Assembly (NCBI GenBank): GCA_900074885.1
Contig: FJUW01000010.1
Span: 496,001-560,000, forward strand
Source of the DNA: Rhynchosporium graminicola
Lineage: Eukaryota; Ascomycota; Leotiomycetes; Helotiales; Ploettnerulaceae
Direction: 5' to 3'
Length of the DNA: 64,000 nucleotides
The notes under the pieces were generated by a model. That model was not told the DNA's origin. It saw only the letters and a program-made list of their open reading frames with translations, and did not search any database. The translations under genes and the position numbers were made by a program. Every line of letters begins with the position of its first letter. Position 1 is the first letter of the stretch. Shown here in pieces: positions 10,002 through 22,992 of this stretch.

Positions 10002-10761
10002 TCTGAGATGTTATCAGGTGCGATTTAGACATTGTGACTGTCTGAGAAGGGAGGTCTAGTATTGATTGTGTTTTGTTATAACTTTAAACTTTCTTGGGGA
10101 TGATGTAGAAGCTGAGTGTTAAGAACAGGTGGGCTTGTATATAATGACTATAGGAAAGAGCGAGATACATATACTCACGAACCGAAACAGTCTTTGCTTG
10201 GTTATTGTGTGTCATTGCTGATCGGGATCCATCGTGTTTTCAGGCTAGTACATTCTTGATCGCCTCATTGGCTACAAGAGACGCAAAATACGACGGAGAT
10301 AGTCTTCGACAAATGCCAGGCCAACTACAGGTCTCTTCATGTTACACATTGGGTTGGTCGAATAGGCTGAGAGGACCTTCTTCATGGAGAAGGCGGGGGT
10401 TGAAGAACTTGTCCAACAGCAAATTGGTGCATCTCGGACGGGTTTCGACCTGATCGCGATACCGAGCGAGAAATAGTCGGAGCCGCTCATCTTCCATCGC
10501 TCCAGTCTATTCGGCATGGACGAGAGTCCGACGTGATCGAAGCTCTATAGCCCAAGGTTACACTGCAAGCCGATTTCCAAGGGCTGTCGCTGTCCTCAAA
10601 ATCATGTGGGCCAACTGCCAAGTTGTCATTGGTCACTGGGATTCCATGCGATGAGGTCGGTTAACATCACTGGCTCGGAATAGTACTCGGTCTCTGGCTT
10701 CGGAACAAGCCATTTCAGAAGAAAAATCCTGCTATCATATTCATCGTTGTTTTCGAGTATG
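10002..10761. other. No recognisable gene
   Basis: Composition is normal. A minus-strand open stretch around 10270-10517 has no motif I recognise and no clear start or splice pattern; it might be another decayed gene fragment. D2 begins at 10764. Confidence 0.4.
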
Positions 10762-10763
10762 TA

Positions 10764-10845
10764 CTAGCCGGTTCCCCTCCAGTTTCGCTCGGGACTCGCT
10801 TACTGTCGGATTAAGCAAATGCCACGTCCATGCAAATGCTACGCT
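10764..10845 (+). repeat. D2 left terminal inverted repeat (82 bp)
   Basis: It is a near-perfect inverted match to 39046-39127. It contains a short internal direct repeat: CAAATGCCACG at about 10816 and CAAATGCTACG at about 10833. Confidence 0.93.
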
Positions 10846-10933
10846 TTTCGATACCTAAAATCGCGTTTTACTACCCAAATTGACTACTTTTGACATTACT
10901 ACTAATATTCAGTTTTCATTAATTCTACCCAAA

Positions 10934-12762
10934 ATGCTAGTACCACGTAGCAAATACTACGTTCAAAGTCATACTACTAAATCAGAGTATAAAAAGGCCT
11001 TCCGAGACGCTAAATTATAGTATATAGCGCACCCTATAGAGAGTCCCTCTAAGGTAGCGCTCCAATTCGATATCAAGGTCTCTTCTTTACATAAAGCTAA
11101 GTAAAGGGTAAAGAGTACTATAGCTACTAAAGGTAGCTTGAAGAAGGAGTTACTTCCTGGAAATAGTAGCTATAATAGGCTACTTACTCCCTCCCAGGAG
11201 GAGGCTATTAGGTAGTATTACTATGATCAGTAGGAGGTGGATATAGGAGCTACTCATCTGATGGTTAAATCAGCAATTACTTATCTACTAGTAGTATAAT
11301 CTCCCTACTATTATAATAATCTTCTGCTAATAGTTATATTAATTCTATAGGCCTAGACCCCTCTAAAGCTACCTCCTTTTAATTCCCAGTTTTATACCTG
11401 GCTAAAGGACTATCCAGAGCTCTATTCGATTAAGACGAAACCTATAGAAGCTATTCGACTAGAGCCGTATATAGAAGAAGTAGTAATCTAATAGTTCTAA
11501 GACCTAGAGAGAGAGATAGAAAAGCTATAAATTAATAATAGAAAGAAGCTTCTAAATATAGATGAATCTGATATACGAGGCGCTCTTCTATATGCCGAGA
11601 GTATAGTAGTTCTAAGGAGTATAAATACACTATATATACTAATATAAGGAAGCTGTAAAACAGTTACTATTATAGAAACTATATGTAGTAATAGAAAGAA
11701 GACACTTCCGGCCTTTATAATTTGCCCTAGAGAGATAATTATAGAGAACTAGATATCTATAAACCTTTCTAGTAAAGAAATAATCACTTTCTCTTTAACT
11801 AGATATATTAATAACTCGATTATCATAGAATACACCTACTATTTGATCAAACACTCGCATGCCGGACTAGAAAAGCTATAGAAACTACTCCTTTTAGATA
11901 GCTATAAATCTTACTATTATAAGCAATCTATAGTACTTCTTCAAGAGAATCATATACGCCTATAGTACTTTCCAAGCTACTTGACGCATGCTCTTCAGCT
12001 ATTAGATATAGGCGTTTTTCGGCCTTAGAAGCACTACTACTCTTAAGCTATTAACTTAGCTTTACGGAACTTAGATATTACTTATTTAATCACTTCTTTA
12101 TTCAGAGACCTTACTAGTATTCGAGAGAAAACTATATAACGTTATATAATTCAGAACGCTTTTAAGAACGCTAGAATATAGCCTCTTAGCTATAAAGCTG
12201 GACTGAAGAGAATAAGATCGTTTAGAAAGCAGAAATTAATTAAAGAGCTAGAGTTACCTTTACTATCGCTATCTATACTAATAGACAGAGTGATATCTAT
12301 TATAACTATAGTAGAGTCGTTTATTAGAAAAGATCTAACTCAGTTATCTAACGATTTAAGAGAGATCTTCTAAAGCTCGATCAAGGAAGCTATAGTATAG
12401 CTCTATAAGGCCTTAATTACTTCTACTGATAATACTATACTTCAATAAAAGCTATAGTTAAATACCTAAGAGAAGAAGACCTCTCGATGATCGATAAAGC
12501 AATTAAAGTTAATTAGAGGTACTATAGTAAGTATAGCTAATCTATAGCTTTAAATTCAAGCTAAAGCTGAAGCTGAAAAGACAGAAAATCGCCGGAGAGC
12601 TAAACGAGTACTTTCTCATACTATTAGAAAGTATAAGAAGTCTCTATTAAAAGCAGGAGTTTAAGCACGGAAGATAAATAAGGCTAGGAAGCTCAAATTA
12701 CAAGACTTACAGAAGAGAGGAGAGGTAATAGCACCTGATTCAGAGCTCTATCGACTAGAAAG
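10934..12762 (+). pseudogene. D2 transposase, main part (pogo-type DDE, RIP-degraded)
   Basis: Starting at ATG 10934, the frame runs, with scattered TAG/TAA codons at Gln positions, almost to R1. The N-terminal third holds pogo-type helix-turn-helix sequence (KKAFRDAKLQYIAHPIESPS, KVALQFDIKVSSLHKAKQRV after restoring the obvious family reading). The DDE core keeps all three acidic positions: NIDESD at 11563-11580, LLLDS at about 11889-11906, and LDIGVF at 12002-12019. The family blocks ILLLQENHIRL and YFPSYLTHALQLLD are present. The C-terminal third is rich in Lys/Glu. R1 interrupts the gene at 12762; the frame resumes at 38677. Because of the stops it cannot be active. Confidence 0.9.
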
Positions 12763-12857
12763 TGTGACGCTTGCTCTAGGAAGGTCTTACTCACTACCTA
12801 ATAGGTAAGACCTCATATTGCATAGAATATGAAGTAGTAAGAATCAACTTAGAATCT
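12763..12857 (-). repeat. R1 3' LTR, outer part (95 bp) before R2
   Basis: It begins TGTGACGC on the plus strand and runs to the R2 insertion point. It includes the AATCT target copy at 12853-12857. Confidence 0.92.
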
Positions 12858-13353
12858 TATCACGAATCAGCATAGTTCTTAGCACCAAAACCGTCCTAGC
12901 ATCAGAATACTGATAGTATCACCTAGTAGTAAGTACCAGACGGGTTTTAGTACCAGAAAAGAGTTAGTACCATTAGAGGAAAGGCACTAATACGGTTATA
13001 GTATAAACTAGCGAGTAGTACTATACGCCTACCTATATTATAGTAATAATAGTATTATAGCTATAGGTAATCCAGAGGATCACGTGATATGCTAGACTAC
13101 TAGACAGTCTTACGGGCTTACGCGCTCTATAAGATATCTTATATAGCTAGTATAAGAGAGCGAAGATTCTATATAAGACTAGCACTTCTACTATTAGATA
13201 AGAGCTTCGTGCTCAAATTCATATAGCAATTAATACCTACTTATAACGTCTTAATTCCAATTAAGAACCGAACTTCTTATTTACTTTACTTTATAGCTAA
13301 TACTAACCGACGAGCTTATATACTACGTACTAGTCAGAACTAGGAACGTTATA
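12858..13353 (+). repeat. R2 5' LTR (496 bp)
   Basis: It starts TATCACG (RIP-altered TGTCACG) and ends GTTATA. It matches 31647-32142 along its whole length. Confidence 0.94.
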
Positions 13354-13399
13354 CTTTAAGCACCTCACTTAAAGTATCGTTAGTAAGAACGAAATAGCT

Positions 13400-14470
13400 A
13401 CTAAGGAAGGATCCGTTATAAGAGAAAGCTCCTAGACTAGTAGGCCGGATAAGGTTAATAAAGTCGATAAGAGTATACTACTTCGTATAAACCTACCTAA
13501 TACCTATTATAGGAACTATAATAAACTAGGACAATTTATCCTCTAGTACTAAATATACCTTACTTTTAACGGAGACAAGTTCGAAGCGGACTCCCTTAAA
13601 GTCCTATAGATCGCCTCGTTCCTCTACGATACTATAGCTTACTAGATTAAGCTAGCTTTAAGTAATTACTTAGTTAATCGATACTTATCCGGGGCTTATT
13701 CTACTACTATAACTGAAAAAAGCCGAGTTATCTTTCGAACTCTCGCAGGCTTTACTAATACTATTAAAGAAGTCTTCGGAGACCCTAATAAGAAGGAACA
13801 AGACGAGAAGCACCTGCTCGGAATCCGATAATAAGGGTCTATCTATAAGTATACTATCGAGTTCTATTATTATTCTATATAGTTAAACTAGATAAATAGC
13901 AGATTAAGAGCTTAGTACTATCGAGGCCTTAAGGACTATATTAAGAATAAACTCTCTAGGGCTAATAAGCTAGGCAACTTAGAGGACTTAATCAGATCGT
14001 CTACTACTATCGATAAATAAATCTAAGAATAAGTAAAAGAAAAAGAAGGATACTTTATACTTATTTACCTCCGGAAACCCTAATTTCTATAATAATATAA
14101 TAAGTAATAAGGGAATTTCTAGCCTTACCCGAGTAATAAATATAACTACTATAATCTAATAGAATTAGATAGAGTAGAAAGAAGATCTAAAGACTAAGCT
14201 AAGAAAGATAAACGTTAAGAGAAAGGTTTTTACTATACGTATAATAAGCCGGGATACCTCGCACGTGATTATTCTTAGAAGAAGAAATAAGGAGGGAAAC
14301 CCTAGAATAAACCTAAAAGAGAATTCGGACTAGTAGAAAAGAAGCTAGACTACTGAGAAGCTTCTAGCGCAGAATAGAGTTCGTAGGACTTTATAACTTA
14401 TAAATCTAGCGAAGGATTCGAAGAAAACTTAGTTAAACTTCTAGACGAAGACTAAGAAAGCTAGAGTATT
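13400..14470 (+). pseudogene. R2 gag remnant with zinc knuckle
   Basis: A Gypsy capsid is read at about 13560-14030, with blocks FGDPNKKEQDEKHLLGIR, GSIYKYTIEFYYYS and YYRGLKDYIKNKLSR. A CCHC knuckle position lies at 14231-14272. Its spacing C-x2-C-x4-H-x4-C is exact, but all three Cys and the His read Tyr (YYTYNKPGYLARDY), which CpA->TpA changes explain. The frame contains many TAG/TAA codons. Confidence 0.85.
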
Positions 14471-15130
14471 ATAGATAAAAGAAACTATTTATATAATAAC
14501 CTTCTATATAATAACGAAAACTAGACTCTTCGAAATCACGATAATAGAAGAAGAATATAAGTTTATAATAGAACTAAGTCCGATTTTATAGAGTATTATC
14601 GAACTTATAATATACCTAACCCGAGTATAGACTATATTATTACTTACTACGATACTATTACTATTATATTCCAGGTTAATACTAGGGATATCGAGGAACG
14701 ACTAGATCGTTACGTAGCTAACCTCGAAGGAGAACCTAAACTAAAAGAGTTTAAATAACTAGATTAGTTTCTTTAGATAAAAGATACTTAAGCTATTATT
14801 AAGGAAATAAAAAGGGAATATTATTAGCAGAGAAGATAATACCCGTTAGAACTAGCTACTTATTAAAGAATAGTACTAGATCCGATTCAAAAGCAGGTTA
14901 ATCTCTATTACTATATACCTTATATCTTAATTACCTACGAACCCGGCCTTAGGATTTAGTTAGACGAAATAATAGGGAGAATTATTAAAGAAGCATATAA
15001 TTACTCTATAATAGAACTATTATACCTAGAGCTTACTACTACTAGAGAGTTCGATCAGTTAATCTTATTAGTTATAATAGATAATATTAAGATAAAAGCA
15101 CTTATCGATTCAGGAGCTATAAGACGCTTT

Positions 15131-15398
15131 TATAACGACATAAGACTCAAGGCGGTATATAAGCAAGAATAAACGAGTAGGGAGGCTAAGAGCGATCTTA
15201 TATAGTCTACTACGAAGGAAATAAAAAGATAAGGAAGGAAGAAGAAGAGAGATAGAGTACAAAGCACCTTATATATATATACTAGTACTAGTCCGATACT
15301 ATACCGGGTCGGATACTAGTTCTGCCGGGGTACCTATGAACTTAGGCCCTATTATTTATCTTTCTTCTCATATGATATTCAGGTGAGCTATCGTTATA
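15131..15398 (-). repeat. R3 3' LTR (268 bp)
   Basis: Plus-strand start TATAACGACATAAGACTC, end TCGTTATA. It matches 22993-23260. Its first ~100 plus-strand bases resemble the LTRs of R4/R5. Confidence 0.92.
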
Positions 15399-15939
15399 TT
15401 ACCTCCCCCCTAAGAAGAGCTTAACCCTAAGCTCGGAAGGTTATAGTTTATACTGGAATTAGTCTTTATTATAACTATTTTCGTCGATATTCGCGTAATA
15501 AGCGCTAGCCGCTCTTTAGTAGTAGTAAATTCTTTATCAGGTTCTGACTAGTTATATCGCTATAATAGTACTATATTAGTTATAGCTTCTAAATCGGGCG
15601 GTAAGCGGTATTTACTCTATCTATTTATAGTAGGAGTCGAGTTTAAGTAGGGCGCGAGGTATATAAAGGAAAGAGTTTATTAATATTAGAGCTTTTCCTT
15701 TTTAACTACGATAACTACTTTAACTTATAAGTTTACTCTCCCTAGACTACGATATAGCTCCTAGAGTAAGTATTATTACTAACTATTATAATAGTCTACT
15801 ATAATCTTATATATTAATCGACTTAATTAACTCTTCTCTTAATATAAGTAAGTTTCCTATCTTAGGTTTAGGGATAGTCTTTAAGTACAGTATAAGGGTT
15901 TCATAGATCTATAACGCTAACTCCTATAGTACTTTTACT

Positions 15940-16920
15940 AGTACTTACAAGTACTCTTTCAGCGGAATATAATATATATTACCTAAAATATATTCGCGCT
16001 TTCCTTAAGATAAAGTATAATAATACTCTTATTTTAGAACTCTTATACTTATTTAATAAGCTTAACTCTAAGCTTTATAAGTATTATTTAGTATTAAAGA
16101 GTAGTTATAAGTATATAAGTTACTTAAACCTAAACGTAATTATATATACTAACGCGTTATAGTTACTTAATTATATTAATACGAAGTATATTATTTTATC
16201 CGGTTTACTTCTTAGTAGCGAAGCTAAAGACGCGGAGCTAAATCAGAGTAGTATTATAGCTACTTATAAGGCTATTAATCAGATCTATTATCTCGCGAAA
16301 TCTACTACTCTTATTATTATATTAGAGATTATTATTATATAATTAGTAGAGACTTAGGCTTTAAGGTATTCTATAGAGAAAGTATTTAAGGAGTTAGAGT
16401 TTATTAAAGTAATAAGTTGCGATCTTAAACTCTTAGATACTAGTATAATACTAACACGATATAGGATTTAGATCTTCTAATAGTCGATTTAGCGAAATCT
16501 AAGTTAATAGTATAAATAACGTTAAAGTAGATAAAGGAGTTAAATAGTATTATATAGGAATTTGCGAAGAAAGCTATATTTAAAGCTATAATATCTAATA
16601 CTAAGGGAAAGAGGAATTTACTTTCTAGTTTAGAGATAGCGTCGGATCTAGATATTCTTAGACTCTCTCTAAAGAAGAAAGCTTATAGGATTAGCTATTA
16701 TACTTAGTCTACTACTAGAGCTATATTAGTAGATTTAAGTAAGGAGTTAGATATAGTAGTTCTAGTTCTAGATATTCCAGATTTACTAGAAGCTCCGGAG
16801 AACTTAAGAGAGAAAGCTAGTAAAGTAGAAGTAGTTAAAGAAGTAGAGTTTTAGATATAGTATTATTACGGAGTATAATCGGGGGATTATCCTTAGTAAT
16901 AAATTCTAATACTAGTGATT
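15940..16920 (+). pseudogene. Antisense frame in the 3' part of R3
   Basis: This runs opposite to R3 gag-pol and lies between its integrase end and 3' LTR. From about 15960 to 16470 one frame is open apart from TAG/TAA codons at likely Gln positions (LILELLYLFNKLNSKLYKYY, AELNQSSIIATYKAINQIYY, IEKVFKELEFIKVISCDLK). It then continues in a neighbouring frame to about 16900 (DLDILRLSLKKKAYRI, IPDLLEAPENLREKASKVEV). One indel would join them. No family is recognised. The reading is less secure than the R2 antisense frame because of the frame change and missing start. Confidence 0.5.
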
Positions 16921-19238
16921 ATAATAGCTTATTATCTTTTAAGTAACTATAGTTATCTATTCTATCTTCTTAAGCTTTAATCTACTAATCTAGTCTACGC
17001 GGAAGTCTAAGTTTACTTAGGTTAATAGCGTAGAAGTCTCTAAGCTTATATAGAGCACTTATTAGATCGGAAGCGTTATACTAAGTTAGGTCCGGGTAAT
17101 AACTTAGCTAAATAACATAATACTTCAGATTACCTCTTAGGAGCTATATAGCGAGTATATCTTATAACTCCTACTCTTCTTAAGTAGCGATAACCTCAAG
17201 GAGTAGGTTTAGTAACTCCTAGCTTAGTAATAAGTTATCTAGGTCCTTAAAGAGTAATTCGGAAGTAAATATATTATAAATAGAAGATCCCGGGAGTAAA
17301 TCTAACTTATAAGAGTATCTGATCTTAGCTAGGACTTAGTATAATCTTACCTAGAGACTAGATAGCTTCTTATTTAGCTAGTGATTCTTAAGGTTCCTTA
17401 TAGAGAGAAATACCTTATCTTTAACTTCTTAGTTAATATTATACCGTTTCGGGTCAGTTATAGCGCTTATCTTATACTAAGTAGCTAGTATATTAGCTTT
17501 TATAACCTCGATAGCGGATTTAGTATATTTAGCTAAGGATTTAGTATTAGTATAATTAAGCTTCTCTTATAGTATCGATCCGGTAAGTTACTTCTAGTCC
17601 TAGCTATTCTATAGTAGTATATTATATTTAAGAGTATATAGTGCTATACTAATAGAGTTATAAGGTAGAGTTATTTAAGCGCGGTCTATTATCGGTAGTA
17701 GTTCGCCCTAGTTACTCTAGTAGTAATTAATAAAAGGTCTAAGGTATTAATTAATATACTAATTTATAATCTCCGTTTATCTATTAGTTTACTAGTAGAA
17801 GGAAGTAGAAAGCTTAACTTTAACTCTAATTATATAGTAAAACTCTTACTAGAAGAATAAGACTAACTAAGCTCCTTAATCGGATATAATTAACTTAAAG
17901 GTATATCTAAAATAATATATTTATTAAATAAATAATATTACTATCCCGCGGGTATTAATATTATAATAATATAGTATTAATATAGAGTCCTTCCTTAGGT
18001 AGTCGATAAATACTAATATCCTATTAAATCCTTAGTTATCAGGCGAGAAGTCCTTAAAATCTATAGCTAAGTACTATATAAGATAGCTAAGTACTAGTAA
18101 TAAGTAGAGGAATCCTTACTATTTCGTTTACTTCGGATAAGAGTACTAATAAGGGCAGTAATTATAAGTATACCGTTTTATATCCGATATAAGTCCTTTC
18201 TAGTAGTAATAAGTAGAAATTATTTTAGCGGTCTTATAAGTATTTAGATAAGCAGAGGAAACTTAATTATAGATTTCGCTAATTAAATAAGTATATAGCG
18301 AGATATAGTATTATATATATAGATAACTATTATAAAGTAGTAAACTATTATTAATAGTATAGCTATCTCTTAATATATTTCGTTCCTTAGAGAACGATTC
18401 TTAATTAAATTAGTATAATTTCTTAATTAAATTAAAGTAGTTATATATAAGTTCCGGTAGCGTATTAGTCCTTAGCGATATTAAGTATATATAACTAATT
18501 TAATCGATATAGTACTTAGCTAGTTCCGCGTTAATCCTAAGGTCTAAGTAGTCTAGAGGTAGTAAAACTTAAGATCTACTATCCTATTTCTATTATTCTT
18601 ATATCTTTAGATCTTATTCCTTATAGCTAAGGATATTAGCTTTAGCGTTATCTTTACTAAGCGTATATATAATTTAAAAGTTAAATTCAGAAAGGAATTC
18701 TATTTATTTAACTTATTTACTAGTTAGGACCTTAGTAGTTATAAAGTATTCTAAGGATCGATAGTCTATATATACGCTAGTATAGTATCGTAGAGATATA
18801 AGTTCCGGTCTCTATTTCCGGAAAGACTTAATAATAATATATAATTTTTTATTATAGATCTCTTAGTTTAGTTTATATCTATTAAGAATATAAGAGTAGA
18901 ATCTAATTAGATACTACTAGTTATCTTTATATAATTAGGAGATAACTTTAGCTATTATATTATTAGAGGTATTAGTTTCTAGTTTAGTTTATAATTCAGG
19001 GTCGAAATAATATAGTTTTTATACTAATAATAGCTATTAATATAAATCGTCAAAGGACTTCTTATAATCGTTAGTGAAATTCTATAGTACTATAGGCCGA
19101 GTAAGTACTAAGAGAGGTTTAGTAATAAGGCCGAAATTCCGAATAAATTAATAGTAGAACTTATAGAATCTTAAGAAGGATTTTATAGCTATTACTATTT
19201 CGGGGTACTTTTAGTCTACTAATAGTATTACCTTCTCG

Positions 19239-19944
19239 GGATCTGGCTCGATTCCGTTAGTAGTAACGATATATCTAAGGTATTTAGTCCGAGTAATATA
19301 GAATTCGCTTTTCTTAATATCTACTTAGAGTCCGGTATCTATTAAGCATTATAGTACTAATTTAATATATTCCTTATATTCCTAGAGCGTTTCCGAGTAT
19401 ATAAGAATATTATCTAAGTAAGTTATATAGAAATTATCTAAGTAATCTAGTAATATATTATTTATATATTACTAGTATATACTAGGTCTATTATAAAGCT
19501 TAAAAGGTAATACTTTATATTTATAAGATCTAAAGCGGGTTCGGAAGGTAATATACTCCTCAGATTCGGAGTCTATACGAATATAATTAANGGATCTAGC
19601 TCGATTCCGTTAGTAGTAATAATATATCTAAGGTATTTAGTCCGAGTAATATAGAATTCGCTTTTCTTAATATCTACTTAGAGTCCGGTATCTATTAAGC
19701 ATTATAGTACTAATTTAATATATTCCTTATATTCTTAAAGCGTTTCCGAGTATATAAGAATATTATCTAAGTAAGTTATATAGAAATTATCTAAGTAATC
19801 TAGTAATATATTATTTATATATTACTAGTATATACTAGGTCTATTATAAAGCTTAAAAGGTAATACTTTATATTTATAAGATCTAAAGCGGGTTCGGAAG
19901 GTAATATACTCCTCAGATTCGGAGTCTATACGAATATAATTAAA
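19239..19944 (-). repeat. ~350-bp tandem duplication joined by a single N (probable assembly artefact)
   Basis: 19239-19590 is repeated at 19592-19944 with one N at 19591 between. The copies differ by a few C/T or G/A changes (for example ggatctggctcg against ggatctagctcg). The duplicated part is RT-coding, so a real element would not carry it twice. Confidence 0.8.
19591..19591. other. Single ambiguous base (assembly join)
   Basis: One N sits exactly at the junction of the two repeat units. Confidence 0.95.
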
Positions 19945-21369
19945 TATTACCCGGATATCTAGTTTAGTAAAGATTACTACTTTAGATATACGAGTTAAGA
20001 GCTTATTAATCCTAGGTATTAAGTAGGAATCCTTTCGAGTGATCGTATTAAGCTTACGATAGTTAATATAGAAGTATAATCCTCTATTAGCTTTCTTAAT
20101 AAATAGTATAAGTAATATAAAGGGACTTTAGCTAGATTTAATAAATCCCTTATCTAAGTTCTCTATAAGATACTCCTTAGTTACTTATAATTCGTCTATA
20201 GATTACTAATATAAGAGCGAATATACGTTAGGTAATAGTTCTTCTAAAATGATTTTATAATTATATAAGTAATATAGCAGAAGAATATTAGAATCCCGCT
20301 TAGAAAAAGCTTTCTTAAGAGTATAGTACTATTCTAGTAGCTTTTCAGCTACGAGTTATTCGGTATCGGGATCCTTAGGAGAGTTATTATTTAAGCGGTC
20401 TTATAAGAGGTAATCTATCTTATAGATACTAATAAAGAATAATTCGGAACTTTTATATTTTATATTAAAGTAAAAAGCTATAGTACTAATTTAGTAAATC
20501 GGAACTAGTTTCTAGATCCTCAGAAGTTAAGAAGAATACTTATAGTAGGGTTTCGGCGCAAGTACTTTTCTCAATGAAATTAGAGCGGAAAAAGGTTCGG
20601 ATTCCTTAGCGATAAGCGGAAATAAGTTAAAGGGTAAAGATAATACGTTAATATATTATATCGCTATTATTTAGTATAATCAGCGTTAGTCTAGCTAGTT
20701 TATAGCTAAGTCCCGCGTATCAGCGTCGATTTAGTAAGATCGATTAATACTAGGTTTACGAGGCGATAGAGTTATAATTATCTCTTTATTATATTAGAGG
20801 GTAACTAGATAGCGTTCCGACTATAATAGCTTATAGTAGAGCGTATCTAGCTTAACTTAAAATCGTTATATCTATTTAATACTAATAATTATATCTTATT
20901 ATTCTAAATCGAGGAGAATAAAAGGGTAGTTATAAATACGCTTACTATTAATAGAAAGGTATAAACATATAAAATAGGTAATATGAGTTCTAATAGACTA
21001 TTAGAACCTACGTATTAGAATAGAATAAAGTAGTAGCTCGATTTTAATACTAAGGGCTCCTAATAGTTATCTAGTAAGAATGCGATTAATAAATAGATAA
21101 CTATTCGCTCTAGTATCGATTAAGCTATTTATAGAGACTCCTAGCTTATTTATATTAACTATAATCGAGTATATGAATTACTTACTTCCTATTAGGGAGT
21201 TAAGGTCTAGATTAGAGAGATTATACTTATATAGACCTAAGAAAGAGTTTTTACTTAAGCTTTATCGTTTCCCTCTAGTATTAGTCTAGATTCGGAGGGT
21301 ATATCTTCTACTATTTCCTTAGTTACTTAATCCTCTTCTAGGAATTCGTCGATTAATTAAACCTTAGGC

Positions 21370-22700
21370 GAGTTAGAGTAATCTAGCTTAATATAACTAA
21401 GCTATCTATAACTATAATACTTAGGGGGTTCTCCGGTCGAGGTAGTAGAGCGTTTTAGCGCAGAGGGAGTACTAGACTATACCGGGGTAGAGGTACGTAC
21501 GTATAGTATAAGAGTAATTTATCGAGGAGCTAAGCTTAAGGACTAGTAAGAGGTAGAACTAGTAGTAGTCGTAGTAGTAATAATAAGCTTACGGTACTAT
21601 ACCTAGGTAGTAGCTTTCTTAGGATAGGTACGTTCTAAGTTATAGTAACGCTCGGTATTAAAAGAAAGTAAGGATCTAACTATAGAAGCGTAGTCCTTAT
21701 TCTATATTAGTTTAATAATAAGAGTTAAAGCGCGTAAGGATAGTATAATCTTATCTTATATATAGAAGAACTACTCTTTCTTTTTAATTTTACTTTAGAT
21801 AGTAGCGCTTTGAAATCGATTACGAAACTCGGCGAAAGTCTCGCGTATATAGCTAAGTTATTATATTTCTAGGTAGTAGAAAGCGTTATAGTAGTTATCT
21901 TCCTCTAAACTAGTAAGAAAGTTCTCTTCTAATAAGGAGATTATTTTATTACTAGTTTTAAACTTATTAGTAAGGTACTAAAGCGTAAGATACTCATTAG
22001 CTAATCTAGTAACTAGCTAATATACGAGAACGCGCTAGGAGAAGTCTATAGAGTAGTAGTCGGCGTTTATAGCTAGCCGGTCTCGTATCGATACTCTCTA
22101 TTAGAGGAAAGTAGAGTCAAATCTATTATCTAAGGGTAGGATCTTCTTAGTAAGATAAGACTTCCTAGGGCGTAACTCTACTGATTCGGCACCGGGAGAG
22201 GGAGATAGTTTATTAGGAATAATATTCTCTCTCTTAGTACTACGTATTAGAATAGAGTTTATTAAGTTATTAAACTCCGCTATACGCGGAGATTATAGTA
22301 TTAGTTCTAGTAGGAGAGTAAAAGATAAGCGAGGGACCCATATAAGGAACTTATATTATATAGAGATTAGTCTATCTATAGTATCTTCTAGAGAGTTATT
22401 CTTTTCCTCCTAGTCTACTAATTATTATAAGAGGGAATAGATCAGGTTCGAGTTACTTATAATAATAGGAGTACTTAGTAATTATACTCTTAGTGAATTT
22501 CGCTTTTATTTTCCTTTCTCTCTTAGTTAGTACTTCCTTAATAAAGTATTAAAATTCTCTAGAGTAAGAGACGTTTAGAGTAAGGAAGAGTATAATAGAT
22601 TAAGTTCGGAGGTAGAGTAAGGGGGATCGCGTTAAGTTCCCTTAGAACTAGAGAGGTCTCTAGTTTATTAGTTAAGAGCTATAATAGTAGCTTAAAAAGA
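21370..22700 (-). pseudogene. R3 gag remnant with zinc knuckle
   Basis: The capsid-like minus-strand reading at about 22150-21790 includes AINADYYSIDFS, LANEYLTL and IRETFAEFRNRFQSATI. A CCHC knuckle at 21378-21419 keeps C-x2-C-x4-H-x4-C spacing, but every Cys and the His reads Tyr (YYSYR.LSYIKLDY). Confidence 0.78.
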
Positions 22701-22992
22701 AGTATATTAAGGCTATTTCGGCGGCGATACGTAGAGGTTAAAGTTCTAGGGTATTTATTATACTTTCTTTAAAATCTATTTATAATTCCTTTATACTAAG
22801 GGAGTTATTAAAGGAGCGTTAGCGAAGACTTCTTCTATTATACTATTTACGATAAGCTAAATTAAACTCTGATTTATAGTTATCTAAGAGATCTCTAGTA
22901 TCTCGGCTATATACGAGTAGTTATCGAATAACTAACTTAGTAATAAGATATTATAGTAAGCTATCTCCGGCTATCTTAATCTTTTTATTTAA

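Larger units (their letters stand above)
17400..21150 (-). pseudogene. R3 pol remnant (protease, RT, RNase H, integrase)
   Basis: The minus-strand reading gives a protease active site at about 21125-21087 (LIDTRANSYLF, with the Gly of D-T/S-G-A changed). RT follows at about 20220-19250 (FIKKANRGLYFYINYRKLN, VIFTKLDIRVIF, YITFRTRFRSYKYKVLPF, YLDNILIYSE). RNase H-like sequence is at about 19050-18600. Integrase is at about 18200-17700 (DFKDFSPDN, RILVFIDYLRKDSI, GAQLVLFF, STSFYQQTNRQTEIINQY). TAG/TAA codons occur throughout. Part of RT appears twice around the N at 19591. Confidence 0.86.

Noticed and set aside
10272..10517. Minus-strand frame as a gene next to the NmrA pseudogene
   Set aside because: No motif, no start context and no splice signals that extend it.
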